A stretch of DNA of 46,550 nt from Collinsella sp. (GCA_019419585.1 DXZQ01000020.1:1-46550); one strand, 5' to 3'; numbered from the stretch's first letter, positions 17,211 through 26,541 are shown. The notes: generated by a model from the sequence alone, not told the origin. Made by a program: numbers and translations.

Positions 17211-20200
17211 ATGAAAGCGAATTCGGACAAATCTAAGCAGAGTAATAAAGCGACGCGCCGTGTACTGGCAGGCGTTTTGTGCGGAGCCTCCGTTTTGAGC
17301 CTGGTACTGTCGCTCGTCATGCCCCCGATCTCGCAGGCCATTGCCAACGATGCCCAGACAGTTTCTGCCGAGGAAACTGTGATGGGGGGGGGTTCCTCAA
17401 GTGAGTCTACTGATGTAGAAAACACCAAAAACGGGGATACCGAAAACCAGAATAGTGACGAGACCGAGGGCGGCGCGACCGAAGACGCTGCTGCTGCGGG
17501 CTCGACTGCCGATAGCGTGGAGGCCAAGGGCGCCGCACAGCCTTCCGACGCACAGCCTGCGGATGATGAAAATAACGATGAAAACGCTATCGCTCCCGTC
17601 AGTGCCGATGGCTATACCGAGGTAAGCGACGATGTTGCTGGGAAGTTTAACAATGGCGGCAAGTTCCGACTGACGGATTATGCCTATTCGGATAAGCAGA
17701 TCACTATCGCCAAAAACACCACCATCGATCTTAACGGCAACATGCTCTGTAACCGTTCTGGCGGCTTAGACTCCTTCTTTGTGGTCGAAAACGGAGCCAC
17801 ACTCACTATCGAGGATTTAAGCAAAAAAACAAATGATTCACCAAGACCGGTCGATACGGCTAATAAGTCGGCGGGTCAGCCTGCGAGTATGGAGTGGGAA
17901 AGGGGAAGCGGCTCTAATAACGGCACTCCTGAGAGTCTTACTTACTATGAGACTAAGAGCACGCCCAATACAAATAGACTTGGCACCACCGAGACTACGT
18001 ACGAGCATGTCGTTACGGGCTTTGGCGCTATTGATGCAGCATCGGAAAACGGTTCCGTAAAGTATGTGGTCAACGTTGAAGCGGGCGGCATACTCAATCT
18101 CAAGGGCGGCATGATTACCACGGCTGCCAACCTGAGTAACGACGGTCATGTGATTTTTTCTCAGGGTACGGTCAAAATCGAAGGCGGTTACGTCACCAAC
18201 GGCAACGGCGGTGGCTGGGGCGGTGGCCTGTGCGTAACGGGTGCGAAAGCCAGCCTCGAAATGACAGGCGGAGTGGTCGCGGGAAACAAGGCAGCTTCTG
18301 GCGGCGGCATCTATGCTGACAGAGGAGCCACCTTGAAGCTTACGGGTGGAATCATCTCTGGCAACGCTACGTACGGCGAGGCGGTTGGTCTCGGTGGCGG
18401 CATCTTGGTTTCGGGCGGTAGTGTGACCGTTTCTGGTGGCTACATCACTAACAATAAATACGCCAGGTATTGCGGCATCGATGGCCAGGGTGACCATGGC
18501 GGCGGCGGACTTGCTGCCAATAACGGCACTCATGTCATCATTTCCGGTGGCCAGATTACTGGCAATTATTCTGATGAAGCTGGCGGCGGCGTTTACGTTA
18601 CCAATCTTGGCCAACAAAGTATGGCATGGCTCGACATTACGGGAGGAAATATTGCCTCTAACGTGAGCTACAAATCTGAGGGTGCTGGCATTCGAGTGGG
18701 CCAGAAGGTTGACGCGATGATAAGTGGAGCGTCAAAAGATAGCCCAGTCTACATCACTAATAACCACTGCATGTCTCGCTTTGACTGGGGCGGAGGCGGC
18801 GTCTTCGTTCAGGGCGATTCGGATAACGACGCATCTAATGCTGGCAGGCTCTTTGTATACAGCTCGTATATAAGCAGCAATACCGCTGGTGGCTATGGTG
18901 GTGGCGTTGCAGTCTGCCCGACGGGCAAGACGTTGGTAACGAACACTGAAGGCACGGCAATCTTTGGCAACACTGACGCTCAAAACGCTAATTCTTACGA
19001 TATAAATGACAATAATGGTAACCCTCATCTTTCTGGCGGCGGCCACAAGAAGACTCAGGACAAGTACGCCTATAACTCGGTCGATAAAAACGGCGAACAT
19101 GTTTTTCGTGACAGTGGTCATGCCGATTTCTTCCTCGCAGCGGAAGGTCACATAACGCCGGTCGCAGTAGTAACCGGCAAGATGCTTGGCGATATAGACG
19201 CCAAGTATTCGGGAAGCATTGAGCTAACGGATCGCATCACCATCCCCGCCAACGGTGTTGCTCAGGTAAAAAATAGCATCGGTCTGACTTCGGGTGTTAG
19301 TGCCACGGATAATACGGCGACTGAAGCAGTACAGAAAAATGCGACAACCTTCATCACGGGCAACTATTCTTGGAACCATGGTGGCGGCATCATGTCGAAT
19401 GGTGACCTGTACTTGGGTCAGCCAGCAGACACGTATGTCTATCCGAGCCTTAAGCTGAAGGCGACCAAGGCGCTGTCCGGCCGCAAGATCAATAACGGGG
19501 AGTTCTCCTTTACGGTCTACCGCAAGGATTCGGTTGATCCTTTCGCTAACGGGGTATTCAATCATGACGTTTGCACCCCGGTTGGAACTGCAAGTAATGT
19601 TGATGGAGGCAACATCACGTTTAACCTTGGTGAGCAGTCTGCAGCGAACGGTACGGCTGGCACGATTACATACTACCTAGTCGAAAATGCCGGAAAGGTT
19701 TCCGGCATCACATACGACCCCGCCGTGTACGAGATTAAGGTGACAGTCGAAGACCGCTCGACTGTGCTCATGACTGTTCCGACTCGGAACGATCCGAACA
19801 AGACCATAGATCTCAAAATCCATAACTACAAGATCAAAGACGTGAGCGCGGTCGAGCATCCCAAGGGCGAAACTGGCTCCCAGAACGTTTCTGTGCAAGC
19901 AGATGCTACTGAGGGTTATTTGATTGGCGGCCCCGACGGGGGAGAGACCTTCACCAACACGTACGACCCTGAGGTTTCCTGGACTCCTATGGCGACTAAG
20001 ATCGTTGAGGGCGGCGAGATGAAGGAGTTTACACTTCAGCTTGCGAAAGACAGCCATTTTAGCGACAAAGACATCATCGGTACTGCCGTGACCTCTGGTC
20101 CTGATAAGACGCAGACGCTTTCGTTCAAGGACGCCACTGATAAAGATAAAACGATTGAGCTCAAGTACTCGCTCTCAGATATCAGGAATAATCCCGACCC

Positions 20201-20630
20201 GGGTGGTTCCACGGGTGGCTCTTTCAAGACCTTTACGTACTATGTGCGCGAGGAAACCGACGGTTCGCAGTTCTCGCACTACACGTACGACCAGTCGGTC
20301 TATCAGTTCACGGTTGTGCCAACGTATAACACCGAAAAAGGAGAGATCAACTGTAGGGTGACCTACAAGAAGGGAACCGTTGACTCCGAAGGCAATTGGA
20401 CAGCAGACCCCAAAGCCGAAGAACGGACGTTCATCGACACCTCCGCCCCCAACTCCACCGACACCTCCACCCCCACCTTCACCAACACCTACTCAACCTC
20501 TTTGCCCCTTTCTGGTATGTCGGGCGTCGCTCTGACGTACCTTGCCGGCGCGGCGATGCTTTACGTCGCTGCAGCCTGGATGCACGTTCGTCGCAAGGCG
20601 AGCGCGAGGGGAGGTGAGCGTCGTGAATAA
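17211..20630 (+). CDS. Large LPxTG-type adhesin, probable pilus tip protein
   Basis: An 1139-residue cell-wall-anchored protein. A Sec signal peptide spans about residues 1-46 (RRVLAGVLCGASVLSLVLSL). An acidic, disordered stretch runs to ~130. Residues ~280-580 hold many Gly-rich turns (GGGI, ISGGQITGN, VTVSGGYI), the pattern of a right-handed beta-helix or Chlamydia-type polymorphic repeat. Two FctA/Spy0128-like isopeptide domains follow, from ~745 (LKLKATKALSGRKINNGEFS) to TFTNTYD near 920, and from there to TFTNTYS near 1096. LPLSG (1098-1102), a hydrophobic helix and RRKASARGGERRE form the sorting signal. A G9 tract at 17384-17392 could switch expression. Codon use is less GC-rich than in neighbouring genes. 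It overlaps the next pilin by 8 bp. Confidence 0.9.
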   Translation: MKANSDKSKQSNKATRRVLAGVLCGASVLSLVLSLVMPPISQAIANDAQTVSAEETVMGGGSSSESTDVENTKNGDTENQNSDETEGGATEDAAAAGSTADSVEAKGAAQPSDAQPADDENNDENAIAPVSADGYTEVSDDVAGKFNNGGKFRLTDYAYSDKQITIAKNTTIDLNGNMLCNRSGGLDSFFVVENGATLTIEDLSKKTNDSPRPVDTANKSAGQPASMEWERGSGSNNGTPESLTYYETKSTPNTNRLGTTETTYEHVVTGFGAIDAASENGSVKYVVNVEAGGILNLKGGMITTAANLSNDGHVIFSQGTVKIEGGYVTNGNGGGWGGGLCVTGAKASLEMTGGVVAGNKAASGGGIYADRGATLKLTGGIISGNATYGEAVGLGGGILVSGGSVTVSGGYITNNKYARYCGIDGQGDHGGGGLAANNGTHVIISGGQITGNYSDEAGGGVYVTNLGQQSMAWLDITGGNIASNVSYKSEGAGIRVGQKVDAMISGASKDSPVYITNNHCMSRFDWGGGGVFVQGDSDNDASNAGRLFVYSSYISSNTAGGYGGGVAVCPTGKTLVTNTEGTAIFGNTDAQNANSYDINDNNGNPHLSGGGHKKTQDKYAYNSVDKNGEHVFRDSGHADFFLAAEGHITPVAVVTGKMLGDIDAKYSGSIELTDRITIPANGVAQVKNSIGLTSGVSATDNTATEAVQKNATTFITGNYSWNHGGGIMSNGDLYLGQPADTYVYPSLKLKATKALSGRKINNGEFSFTVYRKDSVDPFANGVFNHDVCTPVGTASNVDGGNITFNLGEQSAANGTAGTITYYLVENAGKVSGITYDPAVYEIKVTVEDRSTVLMTVPTRNDPNKTIDLKIHNYKIKDVSAVEHPKGETGSQNVSVQADATEGYLIGGPDGGETFTNTYDPEVSWTPMATKIVEGGEMKEFTLQLAKDSHFSDKDIIGTAVTSGPDKTQTLSFKDATDKDKTIELKYSLSDIRNNPDPGGSTGGSFKTFTYYVREETDGSQFSHYTYDQSVYQFTVVPTYNTEKGEINCRVTYKKGTVDSEGNWTADPKAEERTFIDTSAPNSTDTSTPTFTNTYSTSLPLSGMSGVALTYLAGAAMLYVAAAWMHVRRKASARGGERRE
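17384..17392 (+). repeat. G9 homopolymer in the adhesin 5' coding region
   Basis: Nine consecutive G at codons 58-61. As printed the frame is open. Losing one G leads to TAG at 17416-17418; gaining one leads to TGA at 17402-17404. Both truncate the protein just after the signal peptide. This is the usual design of a slipped-strand phase-variation switch. Confidence 0.7.
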
Positions 20631-22293
20631 GAAAGTTTGCTCCTTCCCGATCTTGTTTGCGCTGCTTGCCCTCTTGATCGGCATCTGCGCGGTTGTGTTC
20701 CCCGCATCCGCGCAGGCCGCGCCGAGCGCGACCGGATTCATCACGGTGACAGGCACCGTGGCGCGCAGCTACGACACCTACCAGATCTTTGGTGCCAACG
20801 TCGTCGATGACGACAGCGACGCCAAGATCGCCACCGACCTTGTCTGGGCAAGCGATGCCGTGCGCGACGCCGCGCTGCCTGTGCTGCACAGCGCCGGCAT
20901 GCCCAATTCCCAGACCACTGCGCAGGAAGCTGCCGAGTGGCTCAACACCGATTCTCACCTCACGAGCGCGCTGAGCGCACAGCTCGCTCGTTCCCTCCAG
21001 AGCTCTGGCGCCGTGTCCGTGGCCCTTAACGCGGGCAAGACGGCCGGGCTGCCCTGCGGTTACTGGCTCATCGTCGCCGACGACGACGCCATTTCCCAGA
21101 ACGAGGCCGGCACCGCGCCGATCATGGCCCTGGTGGGCGGCAGTGCCGTCACCGTCAAACCCAAGGCCGCGACGCCCAAGGTCGCCAAGCACGTGCTGGA
21201 GGACGGCGCCGCCGCCTGGCAGAAGGCCGCCGACGCCACGGTCGCCGACGACCTGTACTGGCGCCTCTCTGCCACGGTCCCGGCGGGCCTCACGGCCTAC
21301 GACACCTACACGGTACGGTTCGTCGACACCATGAGCGCGGGGCTCGATCCCTCCAAGGTGGCCGCGAGCATGCGCGTGTACGTGGCGGCGGGCGCGGACG
21401 GCGGCTTCGGCGCCGTCTCGGCCGGCAAGGACGGCCGCGCCGGCACCGAGCCCGCGAAGGGCTGGACCGATATCACGGCCCAGTGCGCCACCAAGGTAGC
21501 GGTCGACGGCAAGACCTTCACCGTGCGCACCGGCGACCTGATCGCCGCGCTCGGCGGGGCCGACGCCTTCGCCGCGGGAGCCCGCGTGGTCGCCGTGTAC
21601 AACGCGCCGCTCAACAGCGCATGCAACCACGGCATCGCGAAGGGCAACCCCAACGAGGCCTACCTGCGCTACCCGCGCTCTCCCTTTGCCGACCAGTCCG
21701 GCGACGCCGGCTTCACCCGCACGCCGAGCGACGACGCGTGCGCCTACACCTGGGATCTCGCGCTCACCAAGCGCGGCAGCGACGGTGACAAGCCGCTTGC
21801 CGGGGCGGTCCTGAGCATCGCCGACGACCGCGGCCGCACGCTGGCGGCCGACGGCACGTGGGATGCGGAGGGCAAGGCCACCGTCACCACGGGCGAGGAC
21901 GGCCGCGTGACCGTCTCGGGCGTGGACTCGGGCAAGCTGGAGGTCCGCGAGCTCAAGGCGCCCAAGGGCTACACCGCCTTCGAGGGCACGCGCTCCGTGA
22001 CGGTCAAGGCCGAGGGCCTGGACGTCGACCAGGTGGCCGCCGCCAAGCCCAAACTCACCATCACGGCCGAGTCGCCCCTGCGCGCCGACAGCGCGGACGG
22101 GTCGACGGGCAGCCTGGAGGCGTCGCTCATCAACACGCCCACCGGCACACCCCCTAGCATTATCACCGGAGGCTTTATGCCCTCGACTGGCGATATGGCA
22201 ATGTACGCCGCGGCCGCCGCAGCGGTCGCCGGAGCCGCGCTCATCGTGGCCGCGCTCCTGGTCAAGCGGGGAGGTGGCAGCCATAAAGAGTAG
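20623..22293 (+). CDS. Minor (basal or accessory) pilin with MPSTG sorting signal
   Basis: A 556-residue secreted protein: signal peptide about residues 1-30, then an N-terminal domain (TVARSYDTYQIFGANVV) homologous to that of the major pilin downstream. A fimbrial isopeptide (D2-like) domain starts near 182 (PKVAKHVLEDGAA). A SpaA/Cna-B-like domain from ~379 (LALTKRGSDGDKPLAGA) carries the E-box LEVRELKAPKGY near 439. The sorting signal is MPSTG (519-523), a hydrophobic helix and a basic tail. The GTG at 20623 has GAGGGGAG upstream and overlaps the adhesin stop by 8 bp. It is clearly more GC-rich than the genes on both sides. An MPxTG motif suggests wall anchoring as the pilus base, but this is inference. 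Confidence 0.88.
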   Translation: MNKKVCSFPILFALLALLIGICAVVFPASAQAAPSATGFITVTGTVARSYDTYQIFGANVVDDDSDAKIATDLVWASDAVRDAALPVLHSAGMPNSQTTAQEAAEWLNTDSHLTSALSAQLARSLQSSGAVSVALNAGKTAGLPCGYWLIVADDDAISQNEAGTAPIMALVGGSAVTVKPKAATPKVAKHVLEDGAAAWQKAADATVADDLYWRLSATVPAGLTAYDTYTVRFVDTMSAGLDPSKVAASMRVYVAAGADGGFGAVSAGKDGRAGTEPAKGWTDITAQCATKVAVDGKTFTVRTGDLIAALGGADAFAAGARVVAVYNAPLNSACNHGIAKGNPNEAYLRYPRSPFADQSGDAGFTRTPSDDACAYTWDLALTKRGSDGDKPLAGAVLSIADDRGRTLAADGTWDAEGKATVTTGEDGRVTVSGVDSGKLEVRELKAPKGYTAFEGTRSVTVKAEGLDVDQVAAAKPKLTITAESPLRADSADGSTGSLEASLINTPTGTPPSIITGGFMPSTGDMAMYAAAAAAVAGAALIVAALLVKRGGGSHKE

Positions 22294-22401
22294 CTGGCAG
22301 CCCCACAGAGAGCGGGGCGAGACGTAGCGAAGCAGATGCTAAGACACAGACAGATGATGACCGATCGAATGAGAACCAACTGGAAAACGGAGGAAAAGAA
22401 G

Positions 22402-24042
22402 ATGAGCATGAGCAAGAACGTCGCACGCCTGGCAGTAACCGCCGGCCTCACAGCAGCGCTGAGCTTCAGTGGAGTTATGGCACCGGTGACCATGGCGTTT
22501 GCTGAGGGCACCGCGACCGGTTCGGTGACCATCGAGAACGCAACGCATAACGTTACCGATTTTAAAGGTTACAAGATCTTCGATGCCAATGTGGTAAAGG
22601 ACGAGAATGGCAAGACGCTTGTGAGCAATATCACATGGGCAAACGAAAAGGTGGAAGCTGCTGTTAAGGGGGTAATTACGGGAATCGATCCTAGTGCCAA
22701 TATAGCCACTGCTCAGGATACTGCTGAATGGATCAAGGGACACGTGATGGGTACCGATGAAGAGTCCCGTGTGGCATCTGAATCTGCTGCATACAAGATT
22801 GCAGCTGCCGTGTCTGCGGTGACCGATCTGGACGATCCAAGTGATTACACGACCACTTCGAAGGGCGTTGCTAACAACCTTTCACACGGCTACTGGCTCT
22901 TTGTGACTGACGCCTCTACCGTCACGGACGTTGAAGCTGCCACTGCCCCCATTTTCACTGTTGTTGGCGATGAAGCGGTCAAAATTAAGGAGAAGACCAG
23001 CATTCCTACCGTCGACAAGGAGGTTAAAGAGAACGGCACCTGGGGAAACGTGAGCGACTCCCAGATCGGTGAGGAAATCGAATATAGGTTGACTGGCTCT
23101 GTCGCCGATAACATCGATACCTTTACCACATACACATATGAGTTCCATGACCATCTTTCCGTTGGACTGGAGGCTATTCAGAGCTCCGTTGCCGTGACTA
23201 TTGACGGTCGGCCTGTCCAGTCTACAAATAACTACCGCGTGCAGCTTGCGGATACTTTGAATGCTTCCAGCAAGGTTACAGGCCATGACCTGAAGATTTC
23301 CTTTACCGACCTCAAGGCCGCTGCAAAGGCTTCGAACGTGACCCTGACTAAGAATTCTAAGGTCGTTGTGACCTACAAGGCCAAGCTTACTCGCGATGCT
23401 GAATACACGGCTACCGGCAACACCAACGAAGTCACGCTTGTCTACTCCAACGACCCCATGAGTAAAGGCACCGGCACCTCTATGCCGAAGAAAGTCACCG
23501 ACTACGTTTTCGGCTTGGATATTACCAAGGTTGAGGAAGGCAATAAGGACAAAAAACTTGCTGCTGGCTTTAAGGTCAAAGTCGTTAACAACGGGGACTC
23601 TGCCTCTGCTGACAAATGGCTTAAGGGTGACGGGACCCTTGTCGAGACTAAAGAAAATGCTTCTGAGTTTATGACCGATGCTACGAGCGGCAAGGTTTTA
23701 ATCCCTGGCCTCGTTACGGGTACGTATGAGATTACCGAGACGACCACTCCTTCGGGCTACAACACTATCGCGCCCTTCCAGATTACGGTTACGCCGACCT
23801 ATGATGAAAACGGCAAATTGTCGACGCTGACCGTTAGCGAAGACGTCGAAAAGGTCACTCCCGGTACTGCAAATGGTTCGGTCATGTCCATTACCATTGA
23901 AAACAAGAAGGGCTCTGGCCTCCCGCTGACCGGCCTTAATGGCGTGACCTTCACTTGGATCGCTGGTGGCGCGGTGCTGTGCATCGGCGTGGCGCACCTC
24001 ATCCGCAGCCGTAAGCAGGCTGAGGAGTCCGAGCAGGAGTAA
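22402..24042 (+). CDS. Major pilin (LPLTG, isopeptide-forming)
   Basis: A 546-residue pilus shaft candidate. The signal peptide spans about residues 1-35 (LTAALSFSGVMAPVTMAFA). The first domain (HNVTDFKGYKIFDANVV) leads to PTVDKEVKENGTW near 204, whose Lys is the likely sortase acceptor in place of a YPK motif. A D2-type isopeptide domain and a Cna-B domain with E-box YEITETTTPSGY (from 442) follow. LPLTG (507-511) and a hydrophobic helix complete the sorting signal. GGAGG lies eight bases before the ATG at 22402; a second ATG two codons later is possible. A ~108 bp gap containing a GC hairpin separates it from the minor pilin, which may tune relative expression. A strong terminator follows. 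Confidence 0.9.
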   Translation: MSMSKNVARLAVTAGLTAALSFSGVMAPVTMAFAEGTATGSVTIENATHNVTDFKGYKIFDANVVKDENGKTLVSNITWANEKVEAAVKGVITGIDPSANIATAQDTAEWIKGHVMGTDEESRVASESAAYKIAAAVSAVTDLDDPSDYTTTSKGVANNLSHGYWLFVTDASTVTDVEAATAPIFTVVGDEAVKIKEKTSIPTVDKEVKENGTWGNVSDSQIGEEIEYRLTGSVADNIDTFTTYTYEFHDHLSVGLEAIQSSVAVTIDGRPVQSTNNYRVQLADTLNASSKVTGHDLKISFTDLKAAAKASNVTLTKNSKVVVTYKAKLTRDAEYTATGNTNEVTLVYSNDPMSKGTGTSMPKKVTDYVFGLDITKVEEGNKDKKLAAGFKVKVVNNGDSASADKWLKGDGTLVETKENASEFMTDATSGKVLIPGLVTGTYEITETTTPSGYNTIAPFQITVTPTYDENGKLSTLTVSEDVEKVTPGTANGSVMSITIENKKGSGLPLTGLNGVTFTWIAGGAVLCIGVAHLIRSRKQAEESEQE

Positions 24043-24142
24043 CGCTCGCTCACCCATCCCTTTGGCAGGTGGGATGCGATGGCCATGAGACTTGCGGACA
24101 CTTTTCTCGTCCATTGACGTTCTTGCTTTGCCATTCTCTTTT

Positions 24143-24181
24143 CGGGGCAGACTCCGCACTGGAGTCTGCCCCGTTTTTTTT
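24143..24181 (+). terminator. Terminator of the pilin operon
   Basis: A 13 bp perfect stem (24143-24155 with 24161-24173), a 5-base loop, then eight T. A textbook intrinsic terminator, so the distant sortase must have its own promoter. Confidence 0.93.
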
Positions 24182-24348
24182 GGGATAACGCAGCCAGCCT
24201 CCATCGTCCGATGGATCAAGCGTATGAATATCGAACAGATGTTTGCAATTATTGCGTTTACCAGCCGTGGGTGCATACGCTCGCAGTAAAATACCCTTGC
24301 GACGCATCCCGTGCGCGGGCGGCCGACGACTCGATCGGAGGTCCCCAA

Positions 24349-24501
24349 ATGCTGAAATTCCTTAACGCGCTCGCCGCCCTCGCGGCGGTGGGCACGTTCG
24401 TCATCGCGTTTCTTGACTCGTATGAGGTTCGGTTTAAGGTCCGTAGGCGCACGCGCGGTGCGGACGGTAGAAGGCATTTGCGCCGCAACAAGCGCAAATA
24501 A
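24349..24501 (+). CDS. Small single-pass membrane protein (50 aa)
   Basis: A 50-residue open frame beginning MLKFLNALAALAAVGTFVIA, one hydrophobic helix followed by a very basic tail (RRRTRGADGRRHLRRNKRK). GGAGG stands seven bases before the ATG, and a hairpin terminator follows the stop within 3 bp, so I believe it is a real gene. A -10-like TAAAAT is at 24287-24292 without a good -35. I know of no family. Positive-inside topology puts the tail in the cytoplasm. It could be a membrane modulator of the pilus machinery or a type I-like toxin; nothing decides. Confidence 0.6.
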   Translation: MLKFLNALAALAAVGTFVIAFLDSYEVRFKVRRRTRGADGRRHLRRNKRK

Positions 24502-24503
24502 GA

Positions 24504-24531
24504 ATGCCCGGGGGTAGGATCCCGGGCATTT
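24504..24531. terminator. Terminator after the small membrane protein
   Basis: ATGCCCGGG (24504-24512) pairs with CCCGGGCAT (24521-24529). A short TTT follows, with A-rich flanks on both sides, so it may work in both directions. Confidence 0.6.
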
Positions 24532-24695
24532 AACAAAAGCTGAAAACTAGGCCGCCCGCGCTCCCAAACATTTACGCGGGGTGCGTCGTTTTCTATTGAC
24601 ATTGTATTCCGAATCGCCCCGCCGATCCGGGACATTTTGAAAACTCAAATGTAGGCTTAGGCACGAACGGTATCTCTTTAATTCCGAAAATTATG

Positions 24696-24719
24696 TATAA
24701 TTCCAATACAAACTGGAAT
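24696..24719 (+). promoter_or_regulatory. Promoter and operator of the AbiE-like pair
   Basis: A consensus -10 TATAAT (24696-24701), with no good -35, is overlapped by the inverted repeat ATTCCA (24700-24705) / TGGAAT (24714-24719). A further AATTCC word lies 20 bp upstream. A repressor bound here would cover the transcription start. AbiEi-type antitoxins are known autoregulators. Confidence 0.5.
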
Positions 24720-24731
24720 CGAACGAAAACA

Positions 24732-25700
24732 ATGGAAATGAACGAAGCGTTAATCTACTTACAAGAAGCACTAGGCCTCTCCGCCAAGACCAAAACTTGG
24801 CCTGGATCCGCACGCTTGCCGCTGCATCTGCGGGCGATTGAAGTCCGCGCTGTTGACGCAAACGGTTTTTCGTTTTTGCTTGCAAGTTTGCCTACTGGCG
24901 TCGGGCTTCCCGAGGCTAAGAGGGTCTATAGTCAGCTAGCCTTGCGTGCGGAGACTCCTGTTGTCGTTTCGTTTCCTGATGCCGATGCACGTCAGCGCAA
25001 AGCACTGGTCGCACAAGGGATTCCGTTTGTTTGCCCCGGCAGACAGGCTTTTCTTCCATTTATGGGCACGGCCTGCACGGAGAGGGGCGGTGCCCGGTTT
25101 CGCAATCACGCGACCAAGATGTCACCCAACGCACAGGCTGCCGCAATCTGGGGAGCAGCCCAGGAGCCATATCGCCCCCATGACCTTTGTCGTGCGCTTG
25201 GGATCTCGGCAAGCCGCGCGAGTGAGGCCATAACCGAGCTTGTTGACAGGGGACTCGCGAGGCGCGAGCGTCGCGAGCGACGTGTCGTCGTGCTCCCTGT
25301 CGCCGTTGATCTTTTGCTCAGCGAGCACATGGCAGAGCTCTCCTCGCCTGTCTCGAAGGTCTTTTTTGCAAGGAAGACGCCGCAGATCGACTATCTTGTT
25401 GACGCCGGGGAGACGGCGCTCGCCGCGCGTTCGATGCTCGCTGCACCGGGCATGGAACAAAAGGCCGTCTTAAGAAGTGCATGGCGTCAACTGAGCGACC
25501 TCGAAGTCGCAGACGGGGAGTTGCCGGATAACGAAACGGCGATGATTCAAGTGTGGCGCTATGCACCCGTGTTTGCCGGCTCCTCCCGTGTCGACGACAT
25601 TTCGCTTGCGCTATCTTTGGCGGCAATCGACGATGAGCGAATTCAGCTCGAAGTCGATCGCATGTTTGGAAAGGAATATCCATGGCAAGAAGCGCTGTAG
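24732..25700 (+). CDS. AbiEi-like winged-helix antitoxin/regulator
   Basis: About 322 residues. The centre carries a MarR/winged-helix segment (PHDLCRALGISASRASEAIT, then ELVDRGLARRERRERRVVVL, about residues 140-185). The N-terminal ~120 residues form an alpha/beta domain, and the C-terminal half is helical. Its pairing with an overlapping AbiEii-like nucleotidyltransferase points to the antitoxin of a type IV-style system. The start is uncertain: an ATG at 24693 overlaps the -10 box and is excluded, leaving 24732 or 24738, both with weak ribosome sites and a leader of only ~25 bases. It overlaps the toxin gene by 19 bp. Inferred role: repress the operon and counter the transferase. Confidence 0.7.
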   Translation: MEMNEALIYLQEALGLSAKTKTWPGSARLPLHLRAIEVRAVDANGFSFLLASLPTGVGLPEAKRVYSQLALRAETPVVVSFPDADARQRKALVAQGIPFVCPGRQAFLPFMGTACTERGGARFRNHATKMSPNAQAAAIWGAAQEPYRPHDLCRALGISASRASEAITELVDRGLARRERRERRVVVLPVAVDLLLSEHMAELSSPVSKVFFARKTPQIDYLVDAGETALAARSMLAAPGMEQKAVLRSAWRQLSDLEVADGELPDNETAMIQVWRYAPVFAGSSRVDDISLALSLAAIDDERIQLEVDRMFGKEYPWQEAL

Positions 25701-26455
25701 AGGGTCTCCAAGAATTTCAGCAGCATATGCAAGAAGCTGCAGGATCGTATGCTCTTATCGGCGGCACGGCATGCGACATTTTGCTCGCGGAGGCGGGACT
25801 TCCGTTTAGGATGACTCACGATTTTGATGTGGTAATCGTCGCCGATGACCGGTTGCCTCAGACGGCAGAAGCTATATGGACTTTGGTGCGTGATGGCGGT
25901 TACCGCTGCGGCTGGGGCGAAGGCAAAGGCTCATGTTTTTATCGGTTTACAGAGCCCAAGAGGCCGGGTTACCCCCATATGATCGAACTCTTCGCGAAGT
26001 GCCCCGACTTTCTAAAGGGTCGTGAGGGGATTGATGTGGCGCCAATTCACGTTGATGAAAACATAAGCAGTCTTTCGGCAATTTTGTTGGACGATGCTTA
26101 CTACAGCTTGTTCCTTCAGGGAATTCGGACCGTAGACGGCGTTTCGGTCCTGGGTACGGAATACATTGTCCCGTTCAAAGCGAAGGCGTATCTCGACCTA
26201 AAAGCCAGAAGGGAAGCGGGGGAGAACGTTGATTCGAAGAAGGTAAAAAAGCATAAACGCGATGCGCTGAGGCTTGCTCAGTTGCTTGGCGAGTCGGAAG
26301 GTGTAGACCTGGGCGAAGAACTGAAGGACGATATGCTTGCGTTTGTTAAAGATTGCGAGGTGGGCGACGTCAATCTGAAACAGATCGGGGTTGCGGGCGT
26401 AACGATGGCGCAGTTGCTCGAGACGATGAAAGCAACATATGGCTTGATTGGTTGA
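25682..26455 (+). CDS. AbiEii-like nucleotidyltransferase toxin
   Basis: A 257-residue DNA polymerase-beta-type nucleotidyltransferase. The active-site signature is ALIGGTACDIL followed by RMTHDFDVVIV: a glycine pair, then Arg, Thr and the two metal-binding Asp of DxD, as in AbiEii/MenT proteins. A later Lys-rich helix (KVKKHKRDALRL) matches the position of the AbiEii K/D motif. Family members block growth by modifying tRNA or other targets, and some give phage resistance by abortive infection. The ATG at 25682 has GGAAAGGA upstream and lies inside the antitoxin's 3' end, so translation is coupled. The pair sits between the pilins and the pilus sortase. Confidence 0.75.
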   Translation: MARSAVEGLQEFQQHMQEAAGSYALIGGTACDILLAEAGLPFRMTHDFDVVIVADDRLPQTAEAIWTLVRDGGYRCGWGEGKGSCFYRFTEPKRPGYPHMIELFAKCPDFLKGREGIDVAPIHVDENISSLSAILLDDAYYSLFLQGIRTVDGVSVLGTEYIVPFKAKAYLDLKARREAGENVDSKKVKKHKRDALRLAQLLGESEGVDLGEELKDDMLAFVKDCEVGDVNLKQIGVAGVTMAQLLETMKATYGLIG

Positions 26456-26492
26456 GTGGGGTTACGTGGCCCGAACGGTGCAGTCTAGCGGC

Positions 26493-26541
26493 GTTGTCTG
26501 GCGCGGAAGCTCGCTAATCGGCTATTATTTGTTTAGACAAC
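26493..26541 (+). promoter_or_regulatory. Promoter region of the pilus sortase
   Basis: A -10-like TATTAT occurs at 26523-26528. It is flanked by a 7 bp inverted repeat, GTTGTCT (26493-26499) and AGACAAC (26535-26541). No convincing -35 is seen at the right distance, so an activator may be needed. Confidence 0.35.

Noticed and set aside
24693..24731. ATG 24693 as the start of the AbiEi-like gene
   Set aside because: This ATG overlaps the -10 TATAAT and the operator, so it would lie upstream of the transcript start.
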